From positions 1 through 31,382 of IMG/VR virus record IMGVR_UViG_3300031601_001918: a DNA stretch of 31,382 nucleotides. One strand, 5' to 3'. Position numbers and translations under genes: made by a program. How positions within the stretch are numbered: the stretch's first letter is position 1; the number at the start of each line of letters is the position of its first letter. The stretch comes from a virus. Below are positions 18,016 to 26,846 of this stretch, one piece after another. The notes beneath the pieces are model-generated. The model made no database searches and was not told the DNA's origin. It saw only the letters and a program-made list of their open reading frames with translations.

Positions 18016-19299
18016 TTAATCATATTTTATATTATTTTTTAATTCAGTTCATATATTTATTAGTATAACTCTTAAAGCTGCATATTCTGCAAGCAATGTT
18101 GTTCTTAATGTTGTGTATGTTGGATTTATAAAGTTATTAAACTCGAAAATTCCAAGTGTATAAAACGTCAGTTCCTTTAGTTCAGCTAACGTTATAGTAT
18201 CTATTGTTGCATGATCAATTGCAAATAAACCTAATTTATAAATTAAAAATGCGTTTATATCTGGTAATTCAAGAGAATCATCAGAGTAATCAAAACTAGG
18301 ATTTGTATCATAATATTCAACAAATTCGTCGGCCATTTTATCTATAAAATATAATACATCTGTATTTGATAAAGATGCATAACTATCTTTTAACAAAGCC
18401 AAAATTGTATCGTTTAAGCTTTGCGTTTCAATATATAGATTTTTTTGATATTCTTTCTTTAAGAATACTGGAACGCCACTAGTCTTTTTGTTATAGATTT
18501 TGTCAGTTGTGATTTTAACTATGTCTTGTAACAAAATATTATCAAAATTATAAGTGGCTAATCCAATATAAGCTGTAACAACATCTCAATAGTCTTCTTC
18601 AGCTATTCTACGGTTTCTATAATAGTCGTCTCCACCAAAATAATTTATTTTTGGATTTAGACTAAAATAGTTTTCATTCTTCAATAACATATCAGACTCA
18701 GTAATTCTATAAAAAATAGTGTTATCAGCATCATTATATAATGTATTAAAGAAAGAAATTAAGTTTCCATTTTCTATATAAACACCATTAATTAATCTAT
18801 CTTTAATTATTGATTTTTTGTAATCAGTTAATATACTTAAGAATATTAATATGTTTTCATAGTTTATTTCATATGAATTATCTTCAAAATAAATAAGCAC
18901 ATCGCTAATTGTAAATAAATCTTGATCTATACTAGCAAAAAAAAGATAAAATATAGTAAATGCTTCATATGTATTTACTTCTGAAAGTATTGTAAACAAT
19001 TTGTAAGTATCACTATTTTCATCAGATAATTCGTCTATATTAGACTCTAATAAAGTATCTATTATTCCATATAATGATGCGTAGTTTGAAACATATATAT
19101 TGTCTATAGGTATATGTCTAGGTCTAAGTATGCTTGTTGATGTTGTAGTTGTATCTGATAAATTTTCTAAATGTGTTTCTAATAATTTGCTTTTAGTATA
19201 GGTAACAATTTCGGTATATGCTGTTACTACGGCTTCAGGTACTGTAACCCTAGATATACTATCAACAGTGATAAAGTTAGCAAGATAATTTTGTGCCAT
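18016..19299 (-). CDS. Unknown 427-aa protein, TGA read as Trp
   Basis: Start ATG 19299 has GAAGGTGGTG at the right distance and begins one base after the upstream TAA; an in-frame ATG at 19317 would overlap that gene and lacks a ribosome site. TGA codons 18586 (Trp238) and 18049 (Trp417) must be sense; the second leaves an ending TELKNNIKYD before TAA 18016. No TGG is used. The protein is acidic and rich in Tyr, Asn, Thr and Ile, with a Thr/Ser run (SDTTTTSTSIL, about 48-58) and FGGDDYYRNRRIAEEDYWD around 217-239. Ends 12 bases before the next gene. No family is recognised. Confidence 0.88.
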
Positions 19300-19300
19300 C

Positions 19301-19963
19301 TTATACACCACCTTCATATTTTGTTCGTAAAAACATTGCAAGAGCTTTAAGCTTCTTCATCTTTTGCTCTGAAGTTTTATTTTCAATCATAAATTCATTA
19401 TCAAGTTGATTTAAAACTTGATGTTCATATGATAGTGGAATAATTAGAGAGTCTGTAAATAATAATAAATCTTGTTTATTTAACTCTCCACTTTGAAATT
19501 TTTCTAATAACTTTATCTTTGATTCTCGTACTATATCAGAATCTCTTTCAGTTGTATATAAAATTTGATACATAAGGTCGTCTCTAATTTCTTCTGAAAT
19601 TGTATCATAGAAGCCATCATAATCTTCACCTTCGGTAGGTCTTACTATTGCGAGGTTTCCCTGAATGTTATCAATTGTATATAATGTTTCTCCTAATGTA
19701 TTATATCTATATTCTAAAAGTCTTTCAACTTCGTTCTTAAGGTTTAATTGAGTTCTGAAATTTTGTTCTAGCACATTTGCATATGCATCATCTACAAATA
19801 TTCGTTCAAAATCTTCAATAAATAATTCTCCGTTAAAAATACCTTCAAGAGCTTTTATAAAAAATTTGTCATCCGCATTATTCATAAGATTCAATAATGT
19901 GTTATAATCTTTTTCATAAATATTCATTTGATCTACAGCTCTAAGCATCTCGTCTCTAGTCAT
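19301..19963 (-). CDS. Unknown 220-aa acidic protein
   Basis: Start ATG 19963 has AATAAAGGAGGGC, among the best ribosome sites in the cluster, pointing to high synthesis. Helical, acidic (MTRDEMLRAVDQMNIYEKDY, VERLLEYRYNTLGETLYTID) with a basic C-terminal helix (TSEQKMKKLKALAMFLRTKY). No Trp and no Cys. Its stop is followed two bases later by the next start. No domain is recognised. It sits between two very large unknown proteins of similar composition, which suggests that all are assembled together or act on the same structure. Confidence 0.78.
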   Translation of the reverse strand: MTRDEMLRAVDQMNIYEKDYNTLLNLMNNADDKFFIKALEGIFNGELFIEDFERIFVDDAYANVLEQNFRTQLNLKNEVERLLEYRYNTLGETLYTIDNIQGNLAIVRPTEGEDYDGFYDTISEEIRDDLMYQILYTTERDSDIVRESKIKLLEKFQSGELNKQDLLLFTDSLIIPLSYEHQVLNQLDNEFMIENKTSEQKMKKLKALAMFLRTKYEGGV

Positions 19964-19975
19964 AGTAGCCCTCCT

Positions 19976-21967
19976 TTATTCGTAGATTGTCTCTAAGTAA
20001 GTTCTAAGCTCATTTCCATCTACTAGTATTTTTTCTATAAGATTTTCTTCTGCAGTATAAAAAGCGGATCTTACAAGTTTGTAATTAGCAAGTATACCTT
20101 CATTCACATTATCAATATCAACAGTTAAGTAATTCTGCATTAATGTAATCGTTGAAGCGTTAATTATAGATGTTTGTCCATCAATGTAGTCAACTAATTT
20201 TGCAAATACTTTTCGTATTATCATTTCAATAAATACTGATTTAAAATTAGTTCCTCGTTGTTGATATACTTCAATTGTTTTTGTAATTGTACTATTTATA
20301 TTTTTACTTTGTTTTAATATAGCTTCCATTACTGACATATAAATTATATTGATAAAAGCTTCTAAGTCAACTGGTATTGTTCCACTCATTCATGTATCAT
20401 TGTCAAGGTTATAGTAAGTTGTCTCACCTAGAGCAATTCAATATGAATCATTATAACCAATATTGTAATCTAATAAGACACTAATATCAACTAAATCTAT
20501 AATATTAAACTTTGGATACAATGTTTTAATTGCAGGATTTATTAAATCTGTATTCACATTATCTTTAACATTAATTCCATATATTTCAGAAAGATTTTCT
20601 TCTAATACTTTAAGATTCGTAAACGCTATTTCATTTACTTCGCTATCATTTACTTCACTTTTAACTACAAGATTTTTAACTGCATAATTTATATAATCTA
20701 ATGCATATGTATCAGTTTCATAAGTTTTAAGCTTTAAACCAGTATATAGAAGTATTAAGTTATAGTAATCTTCAAAAAATAATATTTTTTCATCATCCGT
20801 ATTCGATAATTGTTGTAATTCGTATATAAATGTTTTTAAATTAGGCTGATTAGCATCTTCTATTAAAAAGTATTCTTTATCATCTTCATCTGAAAGATTA
20901 TCTCAATAATTATCTAAAACAGTATTTATACTTTTTGCAATTTGTTCTATATTAGTTTCTGGTAATTTTACAAATAACGCATAATTTTCTAAAAATGTGT
21001 TTATACTAGTAATACTTCTAAGTGTTTCATATATAAGGGCATTTAATTCTGATTTTATATCTTCAGCTGTTAAAAAGAGTAAGCTGAATGAGCCATCGTC
21101 TTCTAGAGCTTCCATAGTTTCTTCAGTAATTCCAGAAAAACTTAATAAATAAAAATCATAAATCTCAATCTTATCAAATATATCTTGTGTGTATGTTCCT
21201 GTATAAGATGCTTCATTTTCTTTTCTGTATGTATCTAGAATCATAAATCGTTTTAAATTATTCTTCATTTTTTCTATCTCATCAGCAAATGTTTCAAATG
21301 TAAATGAGCTTAAATTTCTATTGCTAGTTTCTATAATATTAAGTATTGACATTATATGAGTATAATTAAAAAATAAACCAGTTGCTGTTGCTAAATATCC
21401 TAAAGTATAAAATAAAAAGTTATCAGGATTTTCAGGATCATCTTTTTCTATTGTTACATATACAGACCCATTTCATTCTTGTAAAGCTGGCCCAATATCT
21501 GTTTGAAGCATTTGCAAATTTCTATCTCTAAGAGCTAGAAGAGTGTCAAATTTGTCTTGAAAATAATCTTGATACTGTTTTGTTTTAGTAACAGTTAAAG
21601 TTCCAGTGATATAATATTTTAGATTTTGTAAAGTATTTGTAAATTCTTCTGATTTAGAGAATTCTAATAAACGATACCATACAGTAGCATTATAAAGATC
21701 TAATTGAGCAGCATTAAAGAAATGAGATAAATATAAAATAGTTATAACTGACTGATATGCTTCGCTTCTTTCATCCATTAGAGTTTCAACTTCAGAAAAT
21801 AATGTATCTCTACTTGTAATAACTTCATCAAACGACGTTTTCAAAGTATTAATTTCAGTATTTTGATCTTTTGATACTTGAGATATATCATTTAATTCAT
21901 CTGCAACTATATTAGCTATTTTTTTCTTTAGAATATTTTTTAATTGTTTGTATATATTCTCTGCCAT
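19976..21967 (-). CDS. Unknown 663-aa protein, TGA read as Trp
   Basis: Requires four sense TGA codons: Trp165 (21473), Trp355 (20903), Trp510 (20438) and Trp526 (20390). One TGG is used (TVWYRL). Start ATG 21967 has AAAGGTGGTGG six bases upstream; the in-frame ATG 21994 falls in the promoter and is rejected. First gene of the long operon down to the portal. N-terminal ~80 residues look like a coiled coil (KDQNTEINTLKTSFDEVITS); the rest is helical, acidic, Tyr/Asn/Leu-rich. A small direct repeat encodes VKSEVNDSEVNEI. The standard code would leave about 500 bases (20390-20902) with no gene. No family is recognised. Confidence 0.88.
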
Positions 21968-21995
21968 AGTATCCACCACCTTTGATTTATTCATA

Positions 21996-22007
21996 TAAAC
22001 TATTGTT
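21996..22007 (-). promoter_or_regulatory. AACA-N6-TA promoter of portal operon
   Basis: On the minus strand AACA-ATAGTT-TA followed by TATGAATAAATC, 29 bases before ATG 21967, between the terminator at 22031-22062 and the operon's first gene. Confidence 0.7.
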
Positions 22008-22030
22008 TCCCTTAATTTGCAATATTAAAA

Positions 22031-22062
22031 AAATATAAAATGACCGAAGTCATTTTATATTT
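22031..22062 (-). terminator. Terminator with UUCG tetraloop
   Basis: A 14-bp perfect stem AAATATAAAATGAC / GTCATTTTATATTT. On the minus strand the loop is C-UUCG-G, the extra-stable tetraloop, and a T-run follows. It ends the unit 24127-22075. Confidence 0.92.
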
Positions 22063-22074
22063 CTCATTATTATA

Positions 22075-22446
22075 TTATTCTTGTCTTGCTTTTGCTTCTA
22101 ATCGTTGTAATTTCTTTTGGGCTTTGTATCTTTTATAGCGTTTTTTCAATGGAAGTTTCTTGTTAACTTCACATGTGCATTTGTCTAAATGTCTACCACA
22201 TCTTTGACAAATAACTCTAGCCATCTTGCGTTGTCTATAAGTTGCTACTTTTTTAACTGCTTTACTTATTGTCTTTAATCCTTGACTAGTATTTGAAAAT
22301 ACTAATTTAAGAAGTTTAAAAACAAAATAAATAAATAATACTACAAATACAACTTGTAAGATACTTAAGTCTTTTAAAGTATACATTCCATCCGTATTAG
22401 CAATAATATCCCAAAAATTTTTAAGAATGTCGAAAATTGCTTTCAT
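22075..22446 (-). CDS. Small membrane protein with Cys cluster
   Basis: A 123-aa protein with one clear transmembrane helix (about 27-50, LSILQVVFVVLFIYFVFKLL) and a basic stretch after it. Then comes a four-Cys cluster, Cys80-x2-Cys83 and Cys90-x-Cys92 (CQRCGRHLDKCTC), which looks like a small zinc-binding knuckle, and a Lys/Arg-rich coiled tail (KKRYKRYKAQKKLQRLEAKA). By the positive-inside rule the Cys cluster and tail face the cytoplasm. Ribosome site AGGAGGCAATT. It is the last gene of the unit behind promoter 24152. A membrane anchor for phage components or nucleic acid is possible; holin is unlikely given the long basic tail. No family is recognised. Confidence 0.8.
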   Translation of the reverse strand: MKAIFDILKNFWDIIANTDGMYTLKDLSILQVVFVVLFIYFVFKLLKLVFSNTSQGLKTISKAVKKVATYRQRKMARVICQRCGRHLDKCTCEVNKKLPLKKRYKRYKAQKKLQRLEAKARQE

Positions 22447-22474
22447 AATTGCCTCCTATTTTATATTTTTTTTA

Positions 22475-24127
22475 TTAAATTAATTTCTCTAATGCTCTAA
22501 TAATTGGTTCATTTTCGTCGTTGTAACCAATACATATTTTATAGTCTGATGCTCTTGGTTCTGGTGTTACACCATCTTCAAGATATTCTTGTACTAAGCC
22601 TAAGAATCCGATGCCATAAACTGTATAAATACGAAGTACATTACTTCGCCATTCGCCATTAACTAAACTAGCAACAGTGTATAAATCTTTTTCATTGGTA
22701 AATGTGTATATTGGAACTCTAATTTCTTCTTGTGTTTCATTAATTCCATCGCCATCTGTATCAATAAATTGATTAATACGTAATGTTGCAAGTGAACTAT
22801 CACTAAAGAAGAATTGGTCGTTATCAATAGCTTTAAGAATAGATTCAAATAATGCTCTATCAGCCCAAATTGTAACTGAAAAATCTTGAGCATCTGCTTC
22901 TAAAATTTCTAAAGACATTTGCTCATAATCTATAAGTACTTTTGTTTCATCCATAAGGCCATATCTATTTTGTACTTTTATATATAATAAATCTCGAATA
23001 TCGAAATAATGGTCCATCATATAAGCATGCACTTTTTTAAGGTCATCTTTTAAATAATCCATTAACAATACTTCTGTAACAGGAGTATCTAAACTATATG
23101 TAAATACATTGAAGAAAATTTCTTCTCCAATAACTTGGTCTCCTGATGCATTTGGAAAGTATATAGCTTTATCTCTATTAAGAGTTAAGTTCGGAATTGA
23201 AATTGAATAGAACCCTTCATCTTGTTCTGAAACTGAATCATCTACAGCCATAGCTATAACTTCTGTGTCTAATGAATAAAATTTAGTTTGGTCAATAGAC
23301 ATAATAAAAGCGTTTGGTAATCATGCAGAGACTTGTATTTTGAAGTTAATTGTATATTCTCCTTCTGACATTGACTCTCTAATGATTGATGAAGGCGCAT
23401 CTAAATCTGTTAATAATGTTAATAGATTAGTTTTTTCATTAACAAAGAATCCAATTTTTCCTGTAAGGGCATTGATTTTTTTTTGAATTAACTGTTCGAC
23501 AGTTCCTGTAGAAATAAGATATAAACGTAATGTATCCATATCGTCGTTATCAGTTGTATCTAAATTAAGCATGTTTGCTATAAGTTTAATATACGTTTTT
23601 GGAATTTCAGTATTCATATATTTATCATTTAGATATTGAAAGAACCCTACTTGGAATCTTGATTTAATATAATAAGCTAAATCCATATTTTGTACAAATT
23701 TATTTGTTGTGATTCTAAAATTAAAGTTTGTAGTTATATAATCACTTGTATAATACATTGAGAATTTTTCATGTGGGTCTATTACTAACGTCTTATAAGA
23801 ACGTCTCATATCTTTTCTAAGATATAGATTTGGACTTGAAAGATGTAGAGACTTTTCCATTCCTCCGATTGGATCATCAAGAGATATCTCTGGTGTGATT
23901 GCTACATTTGGGTATTGTATCTTGTTAAGATTTTCATTATACTTAGCATTCCTATTTTGTGCGTGAACGGTTTCAGCTGTGTCAATATACATAGACTTAA
24001 AGAATCCTCTTGGGAACTTTGAAGCCACATATTGCTCAATTTCTCCTGTAATAGAGCTAATTAAAGTTGAGGCCGAAGCTGTAGATTGAACAAGTTTTAC
24101 TTCATTCTCTCCTGGATATATAATCAT
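22475..24127 (-). CDS. Unknown 550-aa virion-type protein, TGA read as Trp
   Basis: One continuous gene if TGA 23321-23323 is Trp269 (QVSAWLPNAF). The apparent second start at 23302 has no ribosome site and is in the same frame, so two separate genes are unlikely. Start ATG 24127 has AAGAAGGGAGCTGAG and a promoter 25 bases upstream. Residues 1-268 are mixed alpha/beta with TGEIEQYVASKFPRGFFKSM; the second half is beta-rich and has a calcium-loop-like stretch, IDTDGDGINETQEE (about 455-468). Acidic and without membrane segments. Head, tail or baseplate role fits by style and promoter but cannot be assigned. Confidence 0.85.
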
Positions 24128-24151
24128 TCTCTCAGCTCCCTTCTTTTCATA

Positions 24152-24163
24152 TAATTTATTGTT
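24152..24163 (-). promoter_or_regulatory. AACA-N6-TA promoter
   Basis: On the minus strand AACA-ATAAAT-TA followed by TATGAAAAGAAGG, 25 bases before ATG 24127 and just past the terminator 24191-24212. The 12 bases are identical to those of the plus-strand sheath promoter. Confidence 0.7.
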
Positions 24164-24190
24164 CCTTTTAAAATACTAGATAACAAAAAA

Positions 24191-24212
24191 AAAAGAGTTA
24201 AAGAACTCTTTT
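24191..24212 (-). terminator. Rho-independent terminator
   Basis: A 9-bp stem AAAAGAGTT / AACTCTTTT with a 4-base loop, followed on the minus strand by about ten T. It lies 3 bases after the stop of the 51-aa gene. Confidence 0.88.
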
Positions 24213-24215
24213 AAA

Positions 24216-24371
24216 TTATGCTTCTTCTGTACATGTTAAAATTACAACATTGTCGTCTCTATCAAAAGACGAACGAAATTCTTTACGAGCTTCATAATCT
24301 GTTGCAGCTTCAATTTTAAGTCCCATGCTACATCCATTAACATTACCGTTTACATTGAATAATTTATCCAT
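24216..24371 (-). CDS. Small unknown protein, 51 aa
   Basis: Start ATG 24371 has a very good ribosome site (ACAGGAGAATTAAA) and the TAA at 24216 is followed by a strong terminator, so this short frame is very likely real. The N-terminus MDKLFNVNGNVNGCSMGLKI is Asn/Gly/Val-rich, the middle is charged (DYEARKEFRSSFDRDNV), and it ends in VILTCTEEA. Two Cys, no Trp, no membrane segment. It lies between two terminators, so it is expressed as a nearly separate short transcript. No family is recognised. Confidence 0.72.
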   Translation of the reverse strand: MDKLFNVNGNVNGCSMGLKIEAATDYEARKEFRSSFDRDDNVVILTCTEEA

Positions 24372-24451
24372 TTTAATTCTCCTGTTTTTGAGAAGTCTTA
24401 TTTTCTTCTTCTTCTATTTTTATAATATATGCTCATAAAATCATGAAAAAC

Positions 24452-24476
24452 AAAAGATAGCTATTCGCTATCTTTT
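24452..24476 (-). terminator. Rho-independent terminator
   Basis: A 10-bp stem AAAAGATAGC / GCTATCTTTT with a 5-base loop, followed on the minus strand by TTTTTC after a G. The TAG of the gene ending at 24461 is at the stem-loop junction. Confidence 0.82.
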
Positions 24477-24892
24477 TCTTCAGTATTCATTTCTCTTAGT
24501 CTCTTAACATTTTCTTTAAGAGCAACTAGTTTAATTTTTTCATTATTTTTCTTAATAACTTCAGATGTGAGATCCACATAAAAATCTTCAGTAATAAATT
24601 TAATTAATTCAGCTTCACTACCAAAATATTTGTCAACTATAAATTGTTTGTAACGACCATCAATTTCTGTAAATACTTCATAAACACCATCAGCAATTTT
24701 ACCTTCGATATCTTCGTCTCTAATATAGTCTGTATCTTTTAATTGAGCATTATAAATATCAATAAAATAATTTTTAATAATGTTTTTCTTTCGTTGCATT
24801 TTCACAAATAAGAATCCCATTTCTTTATCCCACTTAGTGAAATCTTCTTTTGTTGGGTCTATTATTGGTTCTGGTTTTTTTCTTTTGAACAT
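24461..24892 (-). CDS. Unknown 143-aa protein
   Basis: Start ATG 24892 has GGGAGAGATAAAGA, overlapping the end of the preceding gene closely (3 bases between). Basic N-terminus (MFKRKKPEPIIDPTKEDF), a helical middle (MQRKKNIIKNYFIDIYNAQL), an acidic middle-to-late part (YRDEDIEGKI-like, FYVDLTSEVIKKN) and a charged tail ending NTEEKDSE. One TGG Trp. No membrane segment and no known motif. It lies in the primase unit, downstream of the 92-aa gene, so a replication accessory role is possible but unproven. Confidence 0.75.
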   Translation of the reverse strand: MFKRKKPEPIIDPTKEDFTKWDKEMGFLFVKMQRKKNIIKNYFIDIYNAQLKDTDYIRDEDIEGKIADGVYEVFTEIDGRYKQFIVDKYFGSEAELIKFITEDFYVDLTSEVIKKNNEKIKLVALKENVKRLREMNTEEKDSE

Positions 24893-24895
24893 TCT

Positions 24896-25174
24896 TTATC
24901 TCTCCCTATCTTGAAGTAATAACCATAATTGTAAGTCAACAGGAAATTCTTCATATTTATCGTGGTTTCTTAGTGCTAGTATATCTACATCATCTAGTGC
25001 TTCGAGACCTTCATTTTCTAAAAAAATATCTAATATTTCTAAATCAATATCTGATTTTAAAATTCCAAAATAATCTATATATAAATTTCCATTTAACGAT
25101 TCTTTAAATGTTATATTAGTTGATAGAACATATTGGACTGGATTTATATTCATTACTCTCATAAATTTTGTCAT
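24896..25174 (-). CDS. Unknown 92-aa acidic protein
   Basis: Start ATG 25174 has ATAAAGGAGTTTAAA, just past the hairpin that follows the primase gene. Acidic, Leu/Ile/Asp-rich: SDIDLEILDIFLENEGLEAL then DDVDILALRNHDKYEEF. A single TGG Trp near the end (LQLWLLLQDRER). No membrane segment despite the Leu-rich end. No family is recognised. There is no own promoter element, so it probably depends on read-through past the primase hairpin. Confidence 0.75.
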   Translation of the reverse strand: MTKFMRVMNINPVQYVLSTNITFKESLNGNLYIDYFGILKSDIDLEILDIFLENEGLEALDDVDILALRNHDKYEEFPVDLQLWLLLQDRER

Positions 25175-25196
25175 TTTAAACTCCTTTATAAAAAAA

Positions 25197-25214
25197 AGTT
25201 ATTAGATAATAACT
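25197..25214 (-). terminator. Weak terminator after primase
   Basis: AGTTATTA-GA-TAATAACT, an AT-only stem (realistically 6 bp with a 6-base loop), followed on the minus strand by eight T. The primase TAA is inside it. Likely leaky, since the next genes lack a promoter. Confidence 0.65.
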
Positions 25215-26227
25215 CTTCTTAATTTGATTCTATCTTTTGATACTCCAAAATCTTTTTCTAATGTATTATAATAAATTGTTAATTTATTATTTTTTAAATA
25301 AAGAGAACTGTCTTTTAAGTTTCTAAAAAATCGCTCTTTTACATCAGCATCTGAGTATATAATCACCTTTAAATTTAAGAATCCCATTCTAATATAGTGG
25401 GAAATGACCGCATTGTAACCTTTACCGGCTGCAGCTGCAAATATATAGTCATTATCAATCTCTTTATCCTTATAAAAAGTCTCATAAACTCCGATTATAT
25501 CGAATATTCCTTCAGTAATAACAAGCGTAATTTCATCTTTCATAATGTCAATTCCACTTTTTATATTGTAAAGTTTATTACTTGTTGATGATTCTTCATG
25601 ATATAAATTAAAGTTATAATATCTCTTTGGTTGTCGTCCTGTTAGGTCTCTAAAGATAACATGAGATCCATCAGATGACAAAAAACCAATTGAGTTATTA
25701 AAATCATATAGTGTGTATCCTCCACTATTTGTAGGAACATTAACATGATTTGCATTAAAGAATTCAGCTGAATTCGTTATAGCTTTAAATTTATCTACAA
25801 TTTCATCATTTGTATATATTGTATTAAATCTAGAATTAAAATATGCTGTTGCATTTTGAGCAAAAGGACTGTCAACTTTATTTAGCTTTGTATCCTTTTT
25901 GTCAATTTTAAATTTACTTCCAGTTTTCTTTTTAATCGTTTTGTTCGCTTGTATAATTGAAGCCGAAAGATTGTTATCATAGATTTCTAAATCTCTTAAC
26001 GTCTGAGTGTTTAAAACACCCGACACATTACATCTATGGCAATAAAATTTAAAAGGTGGCATCATTTCAATATACATGTGCATATGATTACGGTCAGTTT
26101 TGCTATCTCCACAGTATGGGCATCGAACTGTAACTTCTTTTCTGTTAGTCGTTTGTGATGACGGTCTCTTATTTCTAAGAATAAGGTCTTTTACAAACTG
26201 TATTTCATCTCTTTCTTTTGAATCCAT
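25202..26227 (-). CDS. DNA primase, zinc finger plus TOPRIM
   Basis: A 341-aa primase that makes RNA primers for lagging-strand synthesis, close in length to T4 gp61 (342 aa). N-terminal zinc ribbon: Cys36-x2-Cys39 (VRCPYCGDSK) and Cys63-x2-Cys66 (FYCHRCNVSG). TOPRIM metal site: Glu229 (LVITEGIFDI) and Asp283/Asp285 (IIYSDADVKE), with the GKG motif AAAAGKGYNAV between them. Residues 85-210 form the linker and RNA-polymerase part. ATG 26227 is chosen because AGGGTGAT sits five bases upstream; an in-frame GTG at 26236 overlaps that site. No Trp. A replication gene within a mostly late-looking block; the helicase partner is not in this window. Confidence 0.92.
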   Translation of the reverse strand: MDSKERDEIQFVKDLILRNKRPSSQTTNRKEVTVRCPYCGDSKTDRNHMHMYIEMMPPFKFYCHRCNVSGVLNTQTLRDLEIYDNNLSASIIQANKTIKKKTGSKFKIDKKDTKLNKVDSPFAQNATAYFNSRFNTIYTNDEIVDKFKAITNSAEFFNANHVNVPTNSGGYTLYDFNNSIGFLSSDGSHVIFRDLTGRQPKRYYNFNLYHEESSTSNKLYNIKSGIDIMKDEITLVITEGIFDIIGVYETFYKDKEIDNDYIFAAAAGKGYNAVISHYIRMGFLNLKVIIYSDADVKERFFRNLKDSSLYLKNNKLTIYYNTLEKDFGVSKDRIKLRRVII

Positions 26228-26268
26228 TTTTATCACCCTAATTTTATTGTTTTCGTAAATTTAATAAT

Positions 26269-26730
26269 TTAATTTAGTATTCTAATTAATTGCATTTCAT
26301 CTATTTTAGCTTCTAGTTCAGTAATTAAGCCTGTAGTAAGAAAGTCATCAAGATTAAATAAAATATCTAATTTTGAATTTTTTATTCTTTTTACAACTCG
26401 TTTTAGATCAAGTCTTGGATTTAAAGATTCTTTTCTACCATTTAATATAGTGTATATACGTTTTGTATGTAATGAGTCATAATATGTACTTAAAAGGTCT
26501 ACATTATAAATCTTATTGAATCCATGAAGCATTACCTTAACTGAAATATCAGCCATATTTTCAATCATATATTGGCTTAGCCGATGTTCATAAAAAGCAT
26601 TTTCAAATTTATTTAATTCGTTAGCAATACTCAATTGTGGTTTAAAAGTATTCCAATCATAAAAAAGTATACATTCGTATATAAATGCATCTAATATAGT
26701 TCTTTTTTTCTCTATTGTAATTTTAGCCAT
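26269..26730 (-). CDS. Unknown 153-aa protein before primase
   Basis: Start ATG 26730, three bases after the stop of a 22-codon leader frame, with GAGGG at a somewhat long spacing. Helical, basic (EKKRTILDAFIYECILFYDW at the N-terminus, LKRVVKRIKNSKLDILF near the C-terminus). One TGG Trp. No known motif or membrane segment. Its place directly before the primase suggests a replication-associated role such as helicase loading or primase partner, but this is by position only. Confidence 0.75.
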   Translation of the reverse strand: MAKITIEKKRTILDAFIYECILFYDWNTFKPQLSIANELNKFENAFYEHRLSQYMIENMADISVKVMLHGFNKIYNVDLLSTYYDSLHTKRIYTILNGRKESLNPRLDLKRVVKRIKNSKLDILFNLDDFLTTGLITELEAKIDEMQLIRILN

Positions 26731-26733
26731 AAT

Positions 26734-26802
26734 TTAAAACCCTCGATCAATTATTTTACAGTTGTCATATACATCTGCTAAAATTTTTTTAGTTATATTC
26801 AT
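26734..26802 (-). CDS. Possible 22-aa leader peptide
   Basis: ATG 26802 has an excellent ribosome site (AAGGGAGAAATT) and a 22-codon frame (MNITKKILADVYDNCKIIDR then Gly-Phe-stop) that ends three bases before the next ATG. The next gene's own ribosome site is poorly spaced, so the small frame could deliver ribosomes to it by coupling. Its shortness keeps this tentative. Confidence 0.5.
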   Translation of the reverse strand: MNITKKILADVYDNCKIIDRGF

Positions 26803-26822
26803 AATTTCTCCCTTATTAAAAA

Positions 26823-26846
26823 AGAAAGATCCAAAAGGATCTTTCT
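26823..26846 (-). terminator. Rho-independent terminator
   Basis: A 10-bp stem AGAAAGATCC / GGATCTTTCT with a 4-base loop, followed on the minus strand by a T-run. The TAG of the 523-aa gene (26845-26847) overlaps the stem. Confidence 0.88.

Noticed and set aside
22475-23302. Separate gene starting at ATG 23302
   Set aside because: No ribosome site precedes it; it is in frame with the upstream part and only a TGA, which is Trp here, lies between.
24373-24444. 23-codon frame (MILWAYIIKIEEEENK start) with a sense TGA between two terminators
   Set aside because: No ribosome site, and the start lies directly after a hairpin. The frame ends just before the 51-aa gene, but there is no positive support for translation.
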